A stretch of 64,000 nucleotides of DNA from Nocardioides carbamazepini. GTDB taxonomy: Bacteria > Actinomycetota > Actinomycetes > Propionibacteriales > Nocardioidaceae. A model generated the notes under the pieces. The model made no database searches and was not told the DNA's origin. It worked only from the letters and a program-made list of their open reading frames with translations. Below, piece by piece: positions 44,108-54,242 of the stretch (its first letter is position 1; the number at the start of each line of letters is the position of its first letter). The stretch covers positions 1,240,001-1,304,000 of the forward strand of contig NZ_JAHTLF010000016.1 of NCBI RefSeq assembly GCF_024614185.1. Reading direction: 5' to 3'. The translations under genes were made by a program, and so were the position numbers.

Positions 44108-45543
44108 CAGGCGTCAGCTCCCTTGAGGTAGGCGGCGAGGCCCTGGCGCCCGCCCTCGCGGCCGTAGCCGGACTCCTTGTAGCCACCGAACGGGCTGGTG
44201 GGGTCGAACTTGTTGAACGTGTTGGCCCACACCACGCCGGCCCGGAGCTGGGAGGCCATGTGGAGGATCCGCGAGCCCTTCTCGGTCCACACGCCGGCGG
44301 AGAGGCCGTAGGGGGTGTTGTTGGCCTTCTCGACCGCCTCGGCCGGCGTGCGGAAGGTCAGCACGGACAGCACCGGGCCGAACACCTCCTCGCGCGCGAT
44401 CCGGTGCGCCTGGGTGACGCCGGTGAAGATCGTCGGCGGGAACCAGAACCCGGACGACGGCAGGTCACAGGCGGGCGCCCACCGCTCGGCCCCCTCGGCT
44501 ACACCGATCTCCGACAGCTCACGGATCCGGCCGAGCTGCTCGGCGGAGTTGATCGCGCCGATGTCGGTGTTCTTGTCGAGCGGGTCACCCACGCGCAGCG
44601 TCCCCATCCGCCGCTTGAGCCGGGCGAGCACCTCGTCGGCCACCGACTCCTGCACCAGCAGCCGCGAGCCCGCGCAGCACACGTGGCCCTGGTTGAAGAA
44701 GATGCCGCCCACGATGCCCTCGATGGCCTGGTCGATGGCCGCGTCGTCGAACACGATGTTGGCGGCCTTGCCACCGAGCTCGAGGGTGGCCTTCTTGTCC
44801 GTTCCGGCGATGGCGCGGGCGATGGCCTTGCCGACCGCGGTCGAGCCGGTGAAGGCGACCTTGTCCACATCGGGATGCGACACGACGGCCTGCCCGGTGC
44901 CGCCGGCGCCGGTCACGATGTTGACGACGCCCGGTGGCAGATCGGCCTGCTGGCAGATCTCCGCGAACAGCAGGGCCGTCAGGGGAGTGGTCTCGGCCGG
45001 CTTGAGGACGACGGTGTTGCCGCACGCCAGCGCCGGGGCGACCTTCCACGCGAGCATGAGCAGCGGGAAGTTCCACGGGATCACCTGTCCGGCGACACCC
45101 AACGGCTGCGGGTTCGGCCCGAGCCCGGCGTACTCCAGCTTGTCGGCCCAGCCGGCGTAGTAGAAGAAGTGGGCGGCGACGACGGGTACGTCGACGTCGC
45201 GGCTCTCCTTGATCGGCTTGCCGTTGTCGATCGACTCCAGCACCGCCAGCTCGCGCCCGCGCTCCTGGATGATCCGGGCGATCCGGAACAGGTACTTCGC
45301 CCGCTCCTTGCCCGACATCCGCGACCAGCCGCGGAACGCACGGCGCGCCGCCTTCACGGCCAGGTCGACGTCGGCATCCGAGGCCTCGGCGACCTCGGCG
45401 AGGGTCTCCTCGGTCGCAGGGTTGATCGTCTTGAACGAGGAGCCCCGTCCGTCGACGAACTCACCGTCGATGAACAGGCCGTAGGACGCCTTGATGTCGA
45501 CGATGCTGCGCGACTCGGGGGCGGGTGCGTACTCAAAACCCAT
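44107..45543 (-). CDS. Aldehyde dehydrogenase
   Basis: A 478-aa NAD(P)-dependent aldehyde dehydrogenase with all key parts: KVAFTGSTAVGKAIA (cofactor), LELGGKAANIVFDD (catalytic Glu), and NQGHVCCAGSRLLVQ (catalytic Cys). In a deoC context it would oxidise the acetaldehyde released from deoxyribose 5-phosphate or another aldehyde. Its gene lies 84 bp downstream of the deoC gene. Confidence 0.93.
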   Translation of the reverse strand: MGFEYAPAPESRSIVDIKASYGLFIDGEFVDGRGSSFKTINPATEETLAEVAEASDADVDLAVKAARRAFRGWSRMSGKERAKYLFRIARIIQERGRELAVLESIDNGKPIKESRDVDVPVVAAHFFYYAGWADKLEYAGLGPNPQPLGVAGQVIPWNFPLLMLAWKVAPALACGNTVVLKPAETTPLTALLFAEICQQADLPPGVVNIVTGAGGTGQAVVSHPDVDKVAFTGSTAVGKAIARAIAGTDKKATLELGGKAANIVFDDAAIDQAIEGIVGGIFFNQGHVCCAGSRLLVQESVADEVLARLKRRMGTLRVGDPLDKNTDIGAINSAEQLGRIRELSEIGVAEGAERWAPACDLPSSGFWFPPTIFTGVTQAHRIAREEVFGPVLSVLTFRTPAEAVEKANNTPYGLSAGVWTEKGSRILHMASQLRAGVVWANTFNKFDPTSPFGGYKESGYGREGGRQGLAAYLKGADA

Positions 45544-45550
45544 TGGTGTC

Positions 45551-45621
45551 CTCGCTTCGCTGCGGGCACCAACGGGGCCCGAAGAGGCTGTATTGGATGG
45601 TGAACTCGCTTCGCTCGTTCA
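45551..45621. repeat. Short repeats between ALDH and deoC
   Basis: The 11-mer CTCGCTTCGCT occurs at 45551-45561 and again at 45605-45615. The second copy lies inside the imperfect palindrome TGAAC...GTTCA (45601-45621). It may be a small interspersed palindromic element or an mRNA processing hairpin; evidence is weak. Confidence 0.45.
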
Positions 45622-45627
45622 CGGAGA

Positions 45628-46611
45628 TCAGTCCAGGGTGAAGTAGTCGGGACCGCTGTAGCGGCCGGTGGTCATCTTCGTGCGCTGCATCAGCAGGTCG
45701 TTGAGCAGCGTCGAGGCGCCGAAGCGGAACCAGTCCGGGTCGAGCCAGTCGTCGCCGGCGATCTCGTTGACCATGACGAGGTACTTGATCGCGTCCTTGG
45801 TGGTGCGGATGCCGCCGGCGGGCTTGACGCCGATCTGGACGCCGGTCGCCTCGCGGAAGTCGCGCACCGCCTCGAGCATCACCAGCGTCACGGGCAGCGT
45901 CGCGGCCGGCTGGACCTTGCCGGTGGAGGTCTTGATGAAGTCGGTCCCGGCCAGCATCGCCAGCCACGACGCACGGCGCACGTTGTCGTAGGTCTGCAGC
46001 TCGCCGGTCTCGAAGATCACCTTCAAGTGGGCGTGCGAGCCGTCGGGACGCACGCAGGCCTCGCGGGTCGCGACGATCTCCTCGAACACCTGGAGGTAGT
46101 GCCCGGCCAGGAACGCACCCCGGTCGATGACCATGTCGATCTCATCAGCACCCTGGGCGACCGCGTCGCGGGTGTCGGCCAGCTTGACGGCCATCGACGC
46201 GCGGCCGCTGGGGAACGCCGTCGCCACCGCGGCGACGTTGACCTGCGACCCGACGATCGCCTTGACCTCGCCGACCAGATCGCCGTAGACGCACACGGCG
46301 GCGACCGACGGACAGGACGGGTCAGCGGGGTCCGGACGCAGTGCCTTGTTGGCGAGCGCCCGCACCTTGCCGGGGGTGTCCTGCCCCTCGAGCGTCGTGA
46401 GGTCGACCATCCGGATCGCCAGGTCCAGGGCCCACGCCTTCGCGGTCGTCTTGATCGAGCGGGTCCCGAGCCCGGCCGCGCGTGCCTCCGCACCGACCTG
46501 GTCGACGCCGGGCAGGCCGTGCAGGAACCGACGCAACGAGGCCTCGCTGGCGGTCACCTCGGAGTACGCCGCGAGTCCCGGAGCGGGATCGGTGGGGACG
46601 GTGGTCGACAT
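45628..46611 (-). CDS. deoC: Deoxyribose-phosphate aldolase
   Basis: A 327-aa class I aldolase cleaving 2-deoxyribose 5-phosphate to glyceraldehyde 3-phosphate and acetaldehyde. The Schiff-base lysine is in FIKTSTGKVQ, and the second lysine region is GVKPAGGIRTTKDA. It is longer than the 220-aa E. coli-like short form, as in the eukaryotic/actinobacterial DeoC group. The ATG start gives MSTTVPTDPAPG; the frame is open further upstream. Acetaldehyde would be handled by the ALDH encoded downstream. Confidence 0.93.
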   Translation of the reverse strand: MSTTVPTDPAPGLAAYSEVTASEASLRRFLHGLPGVDQVGAEARAAGLGTRSIKTTAKAWALDLAIRMVDLTTLEGQDTPGKVRALANKALRPDPADPSCPSVAAVCVYGDLVGEVKAIVGSQVNVAAVATAFPSGRASMAVKLADTRDAVAQGADEIDMVIDRGAFLAGHYLQVFEEIVATREACVRPDGSHAHLKVIFETGELQTYDNVRRASWLAMLAGTDFIKTSTGKVQPAATLPVTLVMLEAVRDFREATGVQIGVKPAGGIRTTKDAIKYLVMVNEIAGDDWLDPDWFRFGASTLLNDLLMQRTKMTTGRYSGPDYFTLD

Positions 46612-46634
46612 CTGCCCAGCATAGGGTTGGCAGC

Positions 46635-47210
46635 GTGCAGAACGAAGGTGTCGAGAAGGCCGAGCGCTACAGCTCGGGCGGACTTGTCGTCGGTGTGATC
46701 GGTCTCGTCTTCGTGGCGATCGCGATCGGCTACGGCCTGCTCGATCCGGAGGCGGGCTTCGCGGCGTGGGCGTACCCGTTCTGCCTCCTCCTCGGGGTGC
46801 TGATCTGGGCGATCCTGATCCGCCCCGCACTGCGGCTGCACCGCGAGGAGCTCGAGCTGCGCAACGCCCTGCACACCCGCTGGGTTCCGTTCGCGCTGAT
46901 CACGTCCCTGGAGATCGGCCAGGTGACCGTCGTGCAGGTCGGCGAGGCGAAGTACGTCGGCAGCGGCTTCGGCCGCACCCGCCGGACCATCCGCCACGAC
47001 AAGAGGGCCACCGACGACACGCCGTTGGAGAAGCGGTCGACGGCCTGGCTGATCGAGGACAAGCTGCGCCGGCGGATGGCGGACGGCCGGGACCGGGTCG
47101 CCCGCGACGTGGGCGCGGGCGGAGAGGTCCGGCTCGCCTGGGCGTGGCCCGAGATCGGCGCCCTCGTCGTACTCGCGGTGGTGACGGTCGTCCTGGCCCT
47201 CGTCGGCTGA
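46635..47210 (+). CDS. PH-domain-containing membrane protein
   Basis: A 191-aa protein with two N-terminal hydrophobic helices (about residues 15-60), a bacterial PH domain (LRLHREELELRNALHTRWVP and the following strands) and a C-terminal membrane helix. Resembles the low-molecular-weight antigen 6 PH family of actinobacteria. Role unknown. Start GTG; divergent from deoC. Confidence 0.78.
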   Translation: MQNEGVEKAERYSSGGLVVGVIGLVFVAIAIGYGLLDPEAGFAAWAYPFCLLLGVLIWAILIRPALRLHREELELRNALHTRWVPFALITSLEIGQVTVVQVGEAKYVGSGFGRTRRTIRHDKRATDDTPLEKRSTAWLIEDKLRRRMADGRDRVARDVGAGGEVRLAWAWPEIGALVVLAVVTVVLALVG

Positions 47211-47239
47211 CCATTTCCGCCGGTTCGTAGGCTGCCCGC

Positions 47240-47818
47240 ATGCAGACCCCCGCCAGGCTCGTCGCCGCCGCTGTCGTGTCCCTGTCCGTCCTCGCCACCA
47301 GTGCGTGCGGTGACTCGGGGGAGGACAAGGCCTCCGACACGTCGTCGGCCGGCTCCTCGACCAGCCCCTCGACCAGCCCCTCGGCGGACGCCCCGGCGGC
47401 GTCCGGCGAGGAGTGCACCGTCGACGACATCGTGGTCGAGGGGGAGGTCGGCAGCGCGCCGACCATCACCATCCCCGACGACTGCACCCCGCCGGCCACG
47501 CTGCTCTCCAAGGACCTCGTGACCGGCACGGGCCCGGCCGCGGAGACCGGCGACACGGTGGAGACGAACTACCACCTGGTGACCTGGTCCGACAAGCAGG
47601 TGCTCGACAGCTCCTTCGAGCGCGGGCAGACCTTCCCGCTGGAGGACCTGGGCAACGCCCCGGTCATCGACGGTTGGAACCAGGGCCTGATCGGCGTCCA
47701 GAAGGGCACCCGTCGTCTGCTCGTCGTCCCGCCGGACCTGGGCTACGGCCAGGGCGGCAACGGCATCGCGCCCGACGAGACGTTGGTGTTCGTGGTCGAC
47801 GCGGTCTCCGTCAGCTGA
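47240..47818 (+). CDS. FKBP-type peptidyl-prolyl isomerase lipoprotein
   Basis: A 192-aa extracytoplasmic prolyl isomerase. The signal peptide ends in lipobox ATSAC (Cys near residue 24), followed by a Ser/Asp-rich linker. The C-terminal FKBP domain shows VIDGWNQGLIGVQKGTRRLL and PPDLGYGQGGN, the standard active-site strands and flap. Likely helps folding of exported proteins. Confidence 0.9.
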   Translation: MQTPARLVAAAVVSLSVLATSACGDSGEDKASDTSSAGSSTSPSTSPSADAPAASGEECTVDDIVVEGEVGSAPTITIPDDCTPPATLLSKDLVTGTGPAAETGDTVETNYHLVTWSDKQVLDSSFERGQTFPLEDLGNAPVIDGWNQGLIGVQKGTRRLLVVPPDLGYGQGGNGIAPDETLVFVVDAVSVS

Positions 47819-47822
47819 CGCG

Positions 47823-49502
47823 TCAGATCCCCGCGGCCACCGCGATGTCGGCGCGGAGCGCGGTGAGCCGGGTGGCGGCCTCGGCGCGCGCGGTGGCGAC
47901 GTCGCCGTCGACGACCGGGACGACGACCTCGAGATAGCACTTGAGCTTGGGCTCGGTGCCGCTCGGGCGGACGACGACCCGGCTGCCGTCCTCGGTGCGG
48001 TAGCGCAGCCCGTCGGTCGGCGGCAGATCGGCCGAGCCCGCGGCCAGGTCGTCGGCCGCGGTGACCGCGGACCCACCGAGGGTCGCCGGGGGCGCGCCGC
48101 GCAGTCGCTCCATCGCGTTGGCGATCTCCCCGAGGTCGGTGACCCGCACCGACAGCTGGTCGGTCGCGTGCAGCCCGTGGGTGACGGCGATGTCGTCGAG
48201 CAGGTCGGGCAGCCCGCGGCCGGCGGCCTTGGCCTCGGCCGCGATCTCGCACAGCAGCAGTGCCGCCGAGACGCCGTCCTTGTCCGAGACGTGCTCCGGG
48301 TCGACGCAGTAGCCGAGCGCCTCCTCGTAGCCGAAGACCAGCTCGGGCAGTCGGCCGATCCACTTGAACCCGGTGAGCGTCTCGGCGTACCGCTGGCCGG
48401 CCGCGCGCGCCATCGTGCCGAGCAGCGAGGAGGACACGATCGACGTGGCGTAGACCCCCGAGCGACCGGCACGCAACAGGTGGTCGGCCAGCAGTGCGCC
48501 GACCTCGTCACCGCGCAGCATCCGCCACCCGCTCTCCGCCGCGGCGTCGGGGACGGCGGCGGCGCAGCGGTCGGCGTCCGGGTCGTTGGCGATCACGATG
48601 TCGGCACCGGTCCGCTGCGCGAGCGCGACAGCGCGGTCGATGGCACCGGGCTCCTCCGGGTTCGGGAACGCGACGGTCGGGAAGTCCGGGTCCGGCTCCT
48701 CCTGCTCGGCGACGACCTGGGGCGAGTCGAAGCCCGCGTTCTCCAGCACCGTCGGCAGTGCGCCGCCCCCGACGCCGTGCAGCGGCGTGTAGACGATCGT
48801 GAGGTCCCGTGGGCCGTCCCCGGCGATCGCCGCGACGGTGTCGAGGTAGGCATCGACGATGCCGTTGTCGAGGATCCGGCCGCCCGTCGACTCCAGCGGC
48901 ACCCGCGGCACCGACTCGAGGCTGCCGACAGCGGTGATGCGCGCCGCGATCCCACTGTCGGCCGGCGGCACGATCTGGCTGCCGTCGCCGAGGTAGACCT
49001 TGTACCCGTTGTCCTGCGGCGGGTTGTGGCTCGCCGTCACCATGATCCCGGCGGCGCAGCCGAGCTCGCGGATCGCGAACGCCAGCAGCGGCGTCGGCAG
49101 TGGGCGGGGGAGCAGCAGCGGCCGGAGACCCGCCCCCGCCATCACCTCCGCGGTGTCCCGGGCGAACACGTCCGAGTTGTGCCGGGCGTCGTACCCGATG
49201 ACGACGGGGGTGCCGGGGGTGGCCCCCGTGTCGCGGAGGTACGCCGCCAGGCCGGCCGCGGCGCGGATGACGACGATCCGGTTCATCCGGTTGGGCCCGG
49301 CGCCGAGCGCGCCGCGCAGGCCCGCCGTACCGAACTCCAGCGTGCCGCGGAAGCGGTCGGCGAGGTCGGCGCGGGCGCTCGCATCGCCCGCCTCGACCGC
49401 GGCGATCACCCGGACGAGCTCGTCGCGGGTGTACGCGTCCGGATCCTCGGCGAGCCAGGACTGGGCCCGGGCGAGCAGGACGTCGGTGTCAGGCGTGGTC
49501 AC
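47823..49502 (-). CDS. Phosphohexomutase (phosphoglucomutase/phosphomannomutase family)
   Basis: A 559-aa alpha-D-phosphohexomutase of the PGM2-like type. The phosphoserine loop is GIMVTASHNPPQDNGYKVY. The metal-binding loop is ANDPDADRCA, the sugar-binding loop is GYEEALGYCVD, and the phosphate-binding loop is VVRPSGTEPKLKCY. It interconverts hexose 1- and 6-phosphates. Start GTG after the preceding gap; convergent with the FKBP gene. Confidence 0.93.
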   Translation of the reverse strand: MTTPDTDVLLARAQSWLAEDPDAYTRDELVRVIAAVEAGDASARADLADRFRGTLEFGTAGLRGALGAGPNRMNRIVVIRAAAGLAAYLRDTGATPGTPVVIGYDARHNSDVFARDTAEVMAGAGLRPLLLPRPLPTPLLAFAIRELGCAAGIMVTASHNPPQDNGYKVYLGDGSQIVPPADSGIAARITAVGSLESVPRVPLESTGGRILDNGIVDAYLDTVAAIAGDGPRDLTIVYTPLHGVGGGALPTVLENAGFDSPQVVAEQEEPDPDFPTVAFPNPEEPGAIDRAVALAQRTGADIVIANDPDADRCAAAVPDAAAESGWRMLRGDEVGALLADHLLRAGRSGVYATSIVSSSLLGTMARAAGQRYAETLTGFKWIGRLPELVFGYEEALGYCVDPEHVSDKDGVSAALLLCEIAAEAKAAGRGLPDLLDDIAVTHGLHATDQLSVRVTDLGEIANAMERLRGAPPATLGGSAVTAADDLAAGSADLPPTDGLRYRTEDGSRVVVRPSGTEPKLKCYLEVVVPVVDGDVATARAEAATRLTALRADIAVAAGI

Positions 49503-49522
49503 CGGCCCACGGTAGCGGGGTG

Positions 49523-50524
49523 TCAGCCGTTGACCGAGCTCATGTCGCCGTACCGGTCGCCGGCGACCGCGTCCCGGGGGACCGCCACGGCCAGCGCGGC
49601 GAGGTCGTCGGCGCTCAGCTCGACGGCGCGCGCTCCCGCGTTCTCCTCGAGGTAGGCGACCCGCTTGGTGCCGGGGATCGGTGCCACGTCCTCGCCCTGC
49701 GCGAGGACCCAGGCCAGTGCGAGCTGGCCGGGCGTGCAGCCGTGCCGGTCGGCGAGCGCGCGGACCTGGTCGACCAGGGACAGGTTGGTGGCCAGGTTGT
49801 CGCCCTGGAACCGCGGGAAGTACGCCGTCGCGCGGCTGTCGGTCGACGCCCATCCCTCCGCGCCGACGGTGCCGGTGAGGATGCCGCGGCCCAGTGGGGA
49901 GTAGGGGACCAGGCCGATGCCGAGCTCGCGCAGGGTCGGCAGGATGGTGTCCTCGAGGTCGCGTGAGAACAGCGAGTACTCCGTCTGCAGTGCGGTGATC
50001 GGGTGCACGGCGTGCGCCCGGCGGATCGTCTCGGCCGAGGCCTCGGAGAGGCCGAGGTGGCGGACCTTGCCGGCCTCGACGAGCTCCTTCATGGCGCCGA
50101 CGGTCTCCTCGATCGGGACGTCGGGGTCGACGCGGTGCTGGTAGTAGAGGTCGATGTGGTCGACGCCGAGGCGGCCGAGTGAGGCGTCGCAGGCAGCGCG
50201 CACGTACTCCGGGCGGCCGTTGATCCCCCGCCGGCTGCCGTCGGGGTCGCGCTGGATCCCGAACTTGGTCGCGAGCTGGACCTCGTCGCGCCTGTGCGAG
50301 CCGGCGGCGATCGCCTTGCCGACGAGCTGCTCGTTGGTGAAGGGGCCGTACATGTCGGCGGTGTCGAGGAAGGTGACGCCGAGGTCGAGCGCCCGGTGGA
50401 TGGTCGCGATGCCGCCGGCCTCGTCGGGGCTGCCGTAGAAGTCGGACATGCCCATGCAGCCGAGGCCGAGGGCGGAGACCGTCAGCGGGGACGTCGTGCC
50501 GAGGGTGCGGGTCGGGTTGGTCAT
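49523..50524 (-). CDS. Aldo/keto reductase
   Basis: A 333-aa NADPH-dependent reductase. The catalytic Asp-Tyr-Lys-His are visible in FLDTADMYGPF, LATKFGIQRD and DLYYQHRVDP. It resembles the YajO/AKR13 group. It lies immediately downstream of a MerR-type promoter and is co-directional with the merR gene, so it is probably induced by a reactive aldehyde, quinone or other electrophile sensed by that regulator. Confidence 0.92.
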   Translation of the reverse strand: MTNPTRTLGTTSPLTVSALGLGCMGMSDFYGSPDEAGGIATIHRALDLGVTFLDTADMYGPFTNEQLVGKAIAAGSHRRDEVQLATKFGIQRDPDGSRRGINGRPEYVRAACDASLGRLGVDHIDLYYQHRVDPDVPIEETVGAMKELVEAGKVRHLGLSEASAETIRRAHAVHPITALQTEYSLFSRDLEDTILPTLRELGIGLVPYSPLGRGILTGTVGAEGWASTDSRATAYFPRFQGDNLATNLSLVDQVRALADRHGCTPGQLALAWVLAQGEDVAPIPGTKRVAYLEENAGARAVELSADDLAALAVAVPRDAVAGDRYGDMSSVNG

Positions 50525-50530
50525 GTCCCC

Positions 50531-50561
50531 ATCGAAGACCCTGGAGTGCGCTCCAGGTCAA
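50531..50561 (-). promoter_or_regulatory. MerR-type promoter/operator of the aldo/keto reductase gene
   Basis: Read on the minus strand, TTGACC (-35) and TTCGAT (-10) are separated by 19 bp, the overlong spacer typical of MerR-controlled promoters. Inside is the perfect palindrome CCTGGAG-N4-CTCCAGG (50540-50557). The -10 ends 6 bp before the ATG, so the mRNA should be leaderless. Confidence 0.85.
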
Positions 50562-50567
50562 GCCCGG

Positions 50568-50957
50568 TCAGGCACTCCGCTCCAGCTGCAGCAGCCGGTC
50601 CTCGTAGCTCCCGATCTTGTACTCGATCGCCCCGAGGTGCGCGGTGACCTCGGCGAGCTGGCGCAGCACCTCCTCGCGGTGCGCCTGGAGCAGCGCCAGC
50701 CGCTCGTGCTCGTTGCCCTCCCCGGCGCGCACGAGCTCGGCGTAGCGGCGCACGTCGCGGATCGGCATCCCGGTCGAGCGCAGCCGGGTCACCAGCTCGA
50801 TCCAGCGCAGGTCGGCGGTCTCGTAGCGCCGGTGGCCGCTCGGGTCACGGGGGACCGCGCGCAGCAGCAGCCCGTCCTTCTCGTAGTAGCGCAGCGTGTC
50901 GGCGGTGAGCCCGAGGGTCGCGGCCGCGTCGGCGATGGTCTGTCCGGTGCTCGGCAT
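50568..50957 (-). CDS. MerR family transcriptional regulator
   Basis: A 129-aa regulator with an N-terminal winged HTH (TIADAAATLGLTADTLRYYE) and a C-terminal coiled-coil dimerisation helix. There are no cysteines for metal or Fe-S binding, so it is of the small-molecule or stress-sensing type. It is encoded just upstream of the aldo/keto reductase gene, and the intergenic promoter has the matching MerR architecture. Confidence 0.93.
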   Translation of the reverse strand: MPSTGQTIADAAATLGLTADTLRYYEKDGLLLRAVPRDPSGHRRYETADLRWIELVTRLRSTGMPIRDVRRYAELVRAGEGNEHERLALLQAHREEVLRQLAEVTAHLGAIEYKIGSYEDRLLQLERSA

Positions 50958-51159
50958 GCCCCCAGTCTTGCTCGGGGCATGATGGAGCGGTGCGCCGGTC
51001 GTTCGCGTTCTCCGACGCCTGGGTGGTCGCCGCCCCCGTCGCCGAGGTCGCCGCCACGCTGGTCGACCTCGAGCACTACCCACGCTGGTGGCCGCAGGTG
51101 CGGGCCGTCGCGAAGCTCGGGCCCGACACCGCCCGGGTGCGCTGCCGCTCCACGCTGCC

Positions 51160-52665
<1,506 letters not shown>

Positions 52666-52756
52666 GGCGGCCGGTCTCCCCGAGACACCCCGAGCACACA
52701 CCTGGGCCTTCCGAGCCTGTGGAGGGGAGCCTGGATCTCCTGCGGCCAGCGACAAC

Positions 52757-52795
52757 GACAGCGATCCGATCAACCTGCTTGATCGGATCGCTGTC
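52757..52795. terminator. Hairpin terminator after the VanZ gene
   Basis: A perfect 17-bp stem (GACAGCGATCCGATCAA and its complement) with a CCTGC loop lies just downstream of the minus-strand VanZ gene stop and about 90 bp upstream of the DUF559 start. No T run follows. Confidence 0.8.
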
Positions 52796-52797
52796 GA

Positions 52798-53373
52798 TCA
52801 GCCGAGGTGGACGGACCGTTGGCGCCGGCGGTGCCGCCAGGGCCGCAGCACCAGCACCAGTACGACGCCCACGGCCGCGCCGAACACGGCGCCGGTGGCG
52901 TTGTCGACGATGTCGGTGACATCGCAGGCACGGTCGATCCGGGCGAGCTCGAGCTGGGTCGCCTCGATCAGCGCGGAGTAGCCGACCAGGCCGACCAGAC
53001 CGACGGGGGCGAGGACCCAGCCGGCCCGCCACCGGGCGACGGAGAGTACGAGGAGGATCCCCGAGGGGACGAACAGGGCGGTGTTGAGGGTGCGCTGTCC
53101 GGACTCGAAGATCCAGAAGCCGTCGGGTGCGGGACCGCCGATGTCCCAGGAGCAGGAGGTCATCCGGGTCTCGGCGGGGACGATGCCCGTGTCCGGGGAC
53201 GTCGGGACCAGCGTCACCAGGGCGATGACGGCGACGGACCACAGGAAGCCGGCGATCGCGATCGCGGACACCCAGCCGATCGGACGGACCAGGACCAGGG
53301 CGAGGAGTCCGCAGGCGAGTGCCGCGCCCCCGATCCCGAGCAGCATGACCCCGGTGCCCCCGAACCCCACCAT
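52798..53373 (-). CDS. VanZ family membrane protein
   Basis: A 191-aa protein with about five hydrophobic helices. The VanZ pattern LNTALFVPSGILLVL and ALIEATQLELARIDRACDVTDI is clear, ending in a basic tail. VanZ-like proteins are associated with envelope stress and teicoplanin resistance, but this class is mostly uncharacterised. It lies downstream of the heme oxygenase gene on the same strand. Confidence 0.85.
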   Translation of the reverse strand: MVGFGGTGVMLLGIGGAALACGLLALVLVRPIGWVSAIAIAGFLWSVAVIALVTLVPTSPDTGIVPAETRMTSCSWDIGGPAPDGFWIFESGQRTLNTALFVPSGILLVLSVARWRAGWVLAPVGLVGLVGYSALIEATQLELARIDRACDVTDIVDNATGAVFGAAVGVVLVLVLRPWRHRRRQRSVHLG

Positions 53374-53430
53374 GGGGCCAGAGGCTAGCCAGGACCGCCC
53401 AACGACGCGACGCCGCCCGGGGGAGTCGGG

Positions 53431-54105
53431 TCAGGCGGCGCGGTAGCGCTCGATCTGCCCGCCGAGCTCGTCGAACAGCGCCTGGTTGAGGCTGAACACG
53501 GCGCGCACCTCGTCGACGATCCGGGCGACCTCGTCGGGCGTGAGGTCGAGGGCGTCGAGGCGGGCGCGGTAGCCGTCCTTGTAGGGCTTCGGCTTCGGGA
53601 TCTCGGCGAACTCGTAGAAGCTGACGCCGGTGTCCTCGGGCAGGTCGAAGGTGCGCTGCAGCACTCGGCCGATCACCTGGCCGCCGGAGAGGTCGCCGAG
53701 GTAGCGGGTGTAGTGGTGCGCGACCAACAGGCCGCCCCACGCGCCGGCGGCGCGGATCCGCTCGACGTACGCCGCCGCGGCGGGGGAGTCGACCTGCTCG
53801 GGGTCGATGCCGGGGGCCCAGTGGGCGAGATCGGCGTCGATGGCGGCGAGCCGGTCGAGCGCAGAGTCGTGGACGGCGGCGACGATCGCCTCGTCGCGGT
53901 GGTCGGCGATGACCTCCTCGAGCGCGGCGTAGACACGGCGCAGGCGCAGCAGGAGGTCGGCGTACGCCTCGGCGGTCAGCTTGCCCTCGAGCAGCTCGGC
54001 CATGAACGTCGAGCCCTCGGCCGCCTGGTGCTCGGCGCGCGAGCCCTCGCGCATGGCGGTCGACAGGGTCAGGTCCTCGTCGCGGACGGTGGTGGCGACG
54101 GACAT
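53431..54105 (-). CDS. hmuO: Heme oxygenase (biliverdin-producing)
   Basis: A 224-aa HmuO-type enzyme that opens heme to biliverdin, CO and ferrous iron. The proximal His is in MREGSRAEHQAAEGSTF, and the distal helix has LGDLSGGQVIGRV. The ATG start follows GAGGAG; the frame is open further upstream. An iron box about 95 bp upstream and the heme uptake genes nearby indicate iron-repressed expression for recovery of iron from imported heme. Confidence 0.93.
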   Translation of the reverse strand: MSVATTVRDEDLTLSTAMREGSRAEHQAAEGSTFMAELLEGKLTAEAYADLLLRLRRVYAALEEVIADHRDEAIVAAVHDSALDRLAAIDADLAHWAPGIDPEQVDSPAAAAYVERIRAAGAWGGLLVAHHYTRYLGDLSGGQVIGRVLQRTFDLPEDTGVSFYEFAEIPKPKPYKDGYRARLDALDLTPDEVARIVDEVRAVFSLNQALFDELGGQIERYRAA

Positions 54106-54197
54106 GGCAGCAGCTCCTCGGGAGGTGACGGTGGCATCTTGCTGACTAAGTGTCAGGAAGATGGGGGCCACCTGTCAATACGCGGAGCCCACTTTTC

Positions 54198-54213
54198 CTT
54201 AGGTTTACCTAAG
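54198..54213. promoter_or_regulatory. DtxR/IdeR iron box upstream of hmuO
   Basis: The perfect palindrome CTTAGGT-tt-ACCTAAG matches the core of the DtxR/IdeR consensus (TWAGGTTAGSCTAACCTWA). It lies in the gap between the TetR gene and hmuO, both on the minus strand, so it should control hmuO. Confidence 0.82.
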
Positions 54214-54242
54214 TTCCATGCTCCGGGGGCGGGAAGCGCCTG

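Noticed and set aside
42794..44131. Plus-strand frame starting with PEPRP repeats
   Set aside because: The repeat part only reflects the 15-bp tandem repeat, and the rest is antisense to the ALDH-like gene.
45551..45621. Rho-independent terminator between deoC and ALDH
   Set aside because: The palindrome is short and imperfect with no T run, and the genes appear to belong together.
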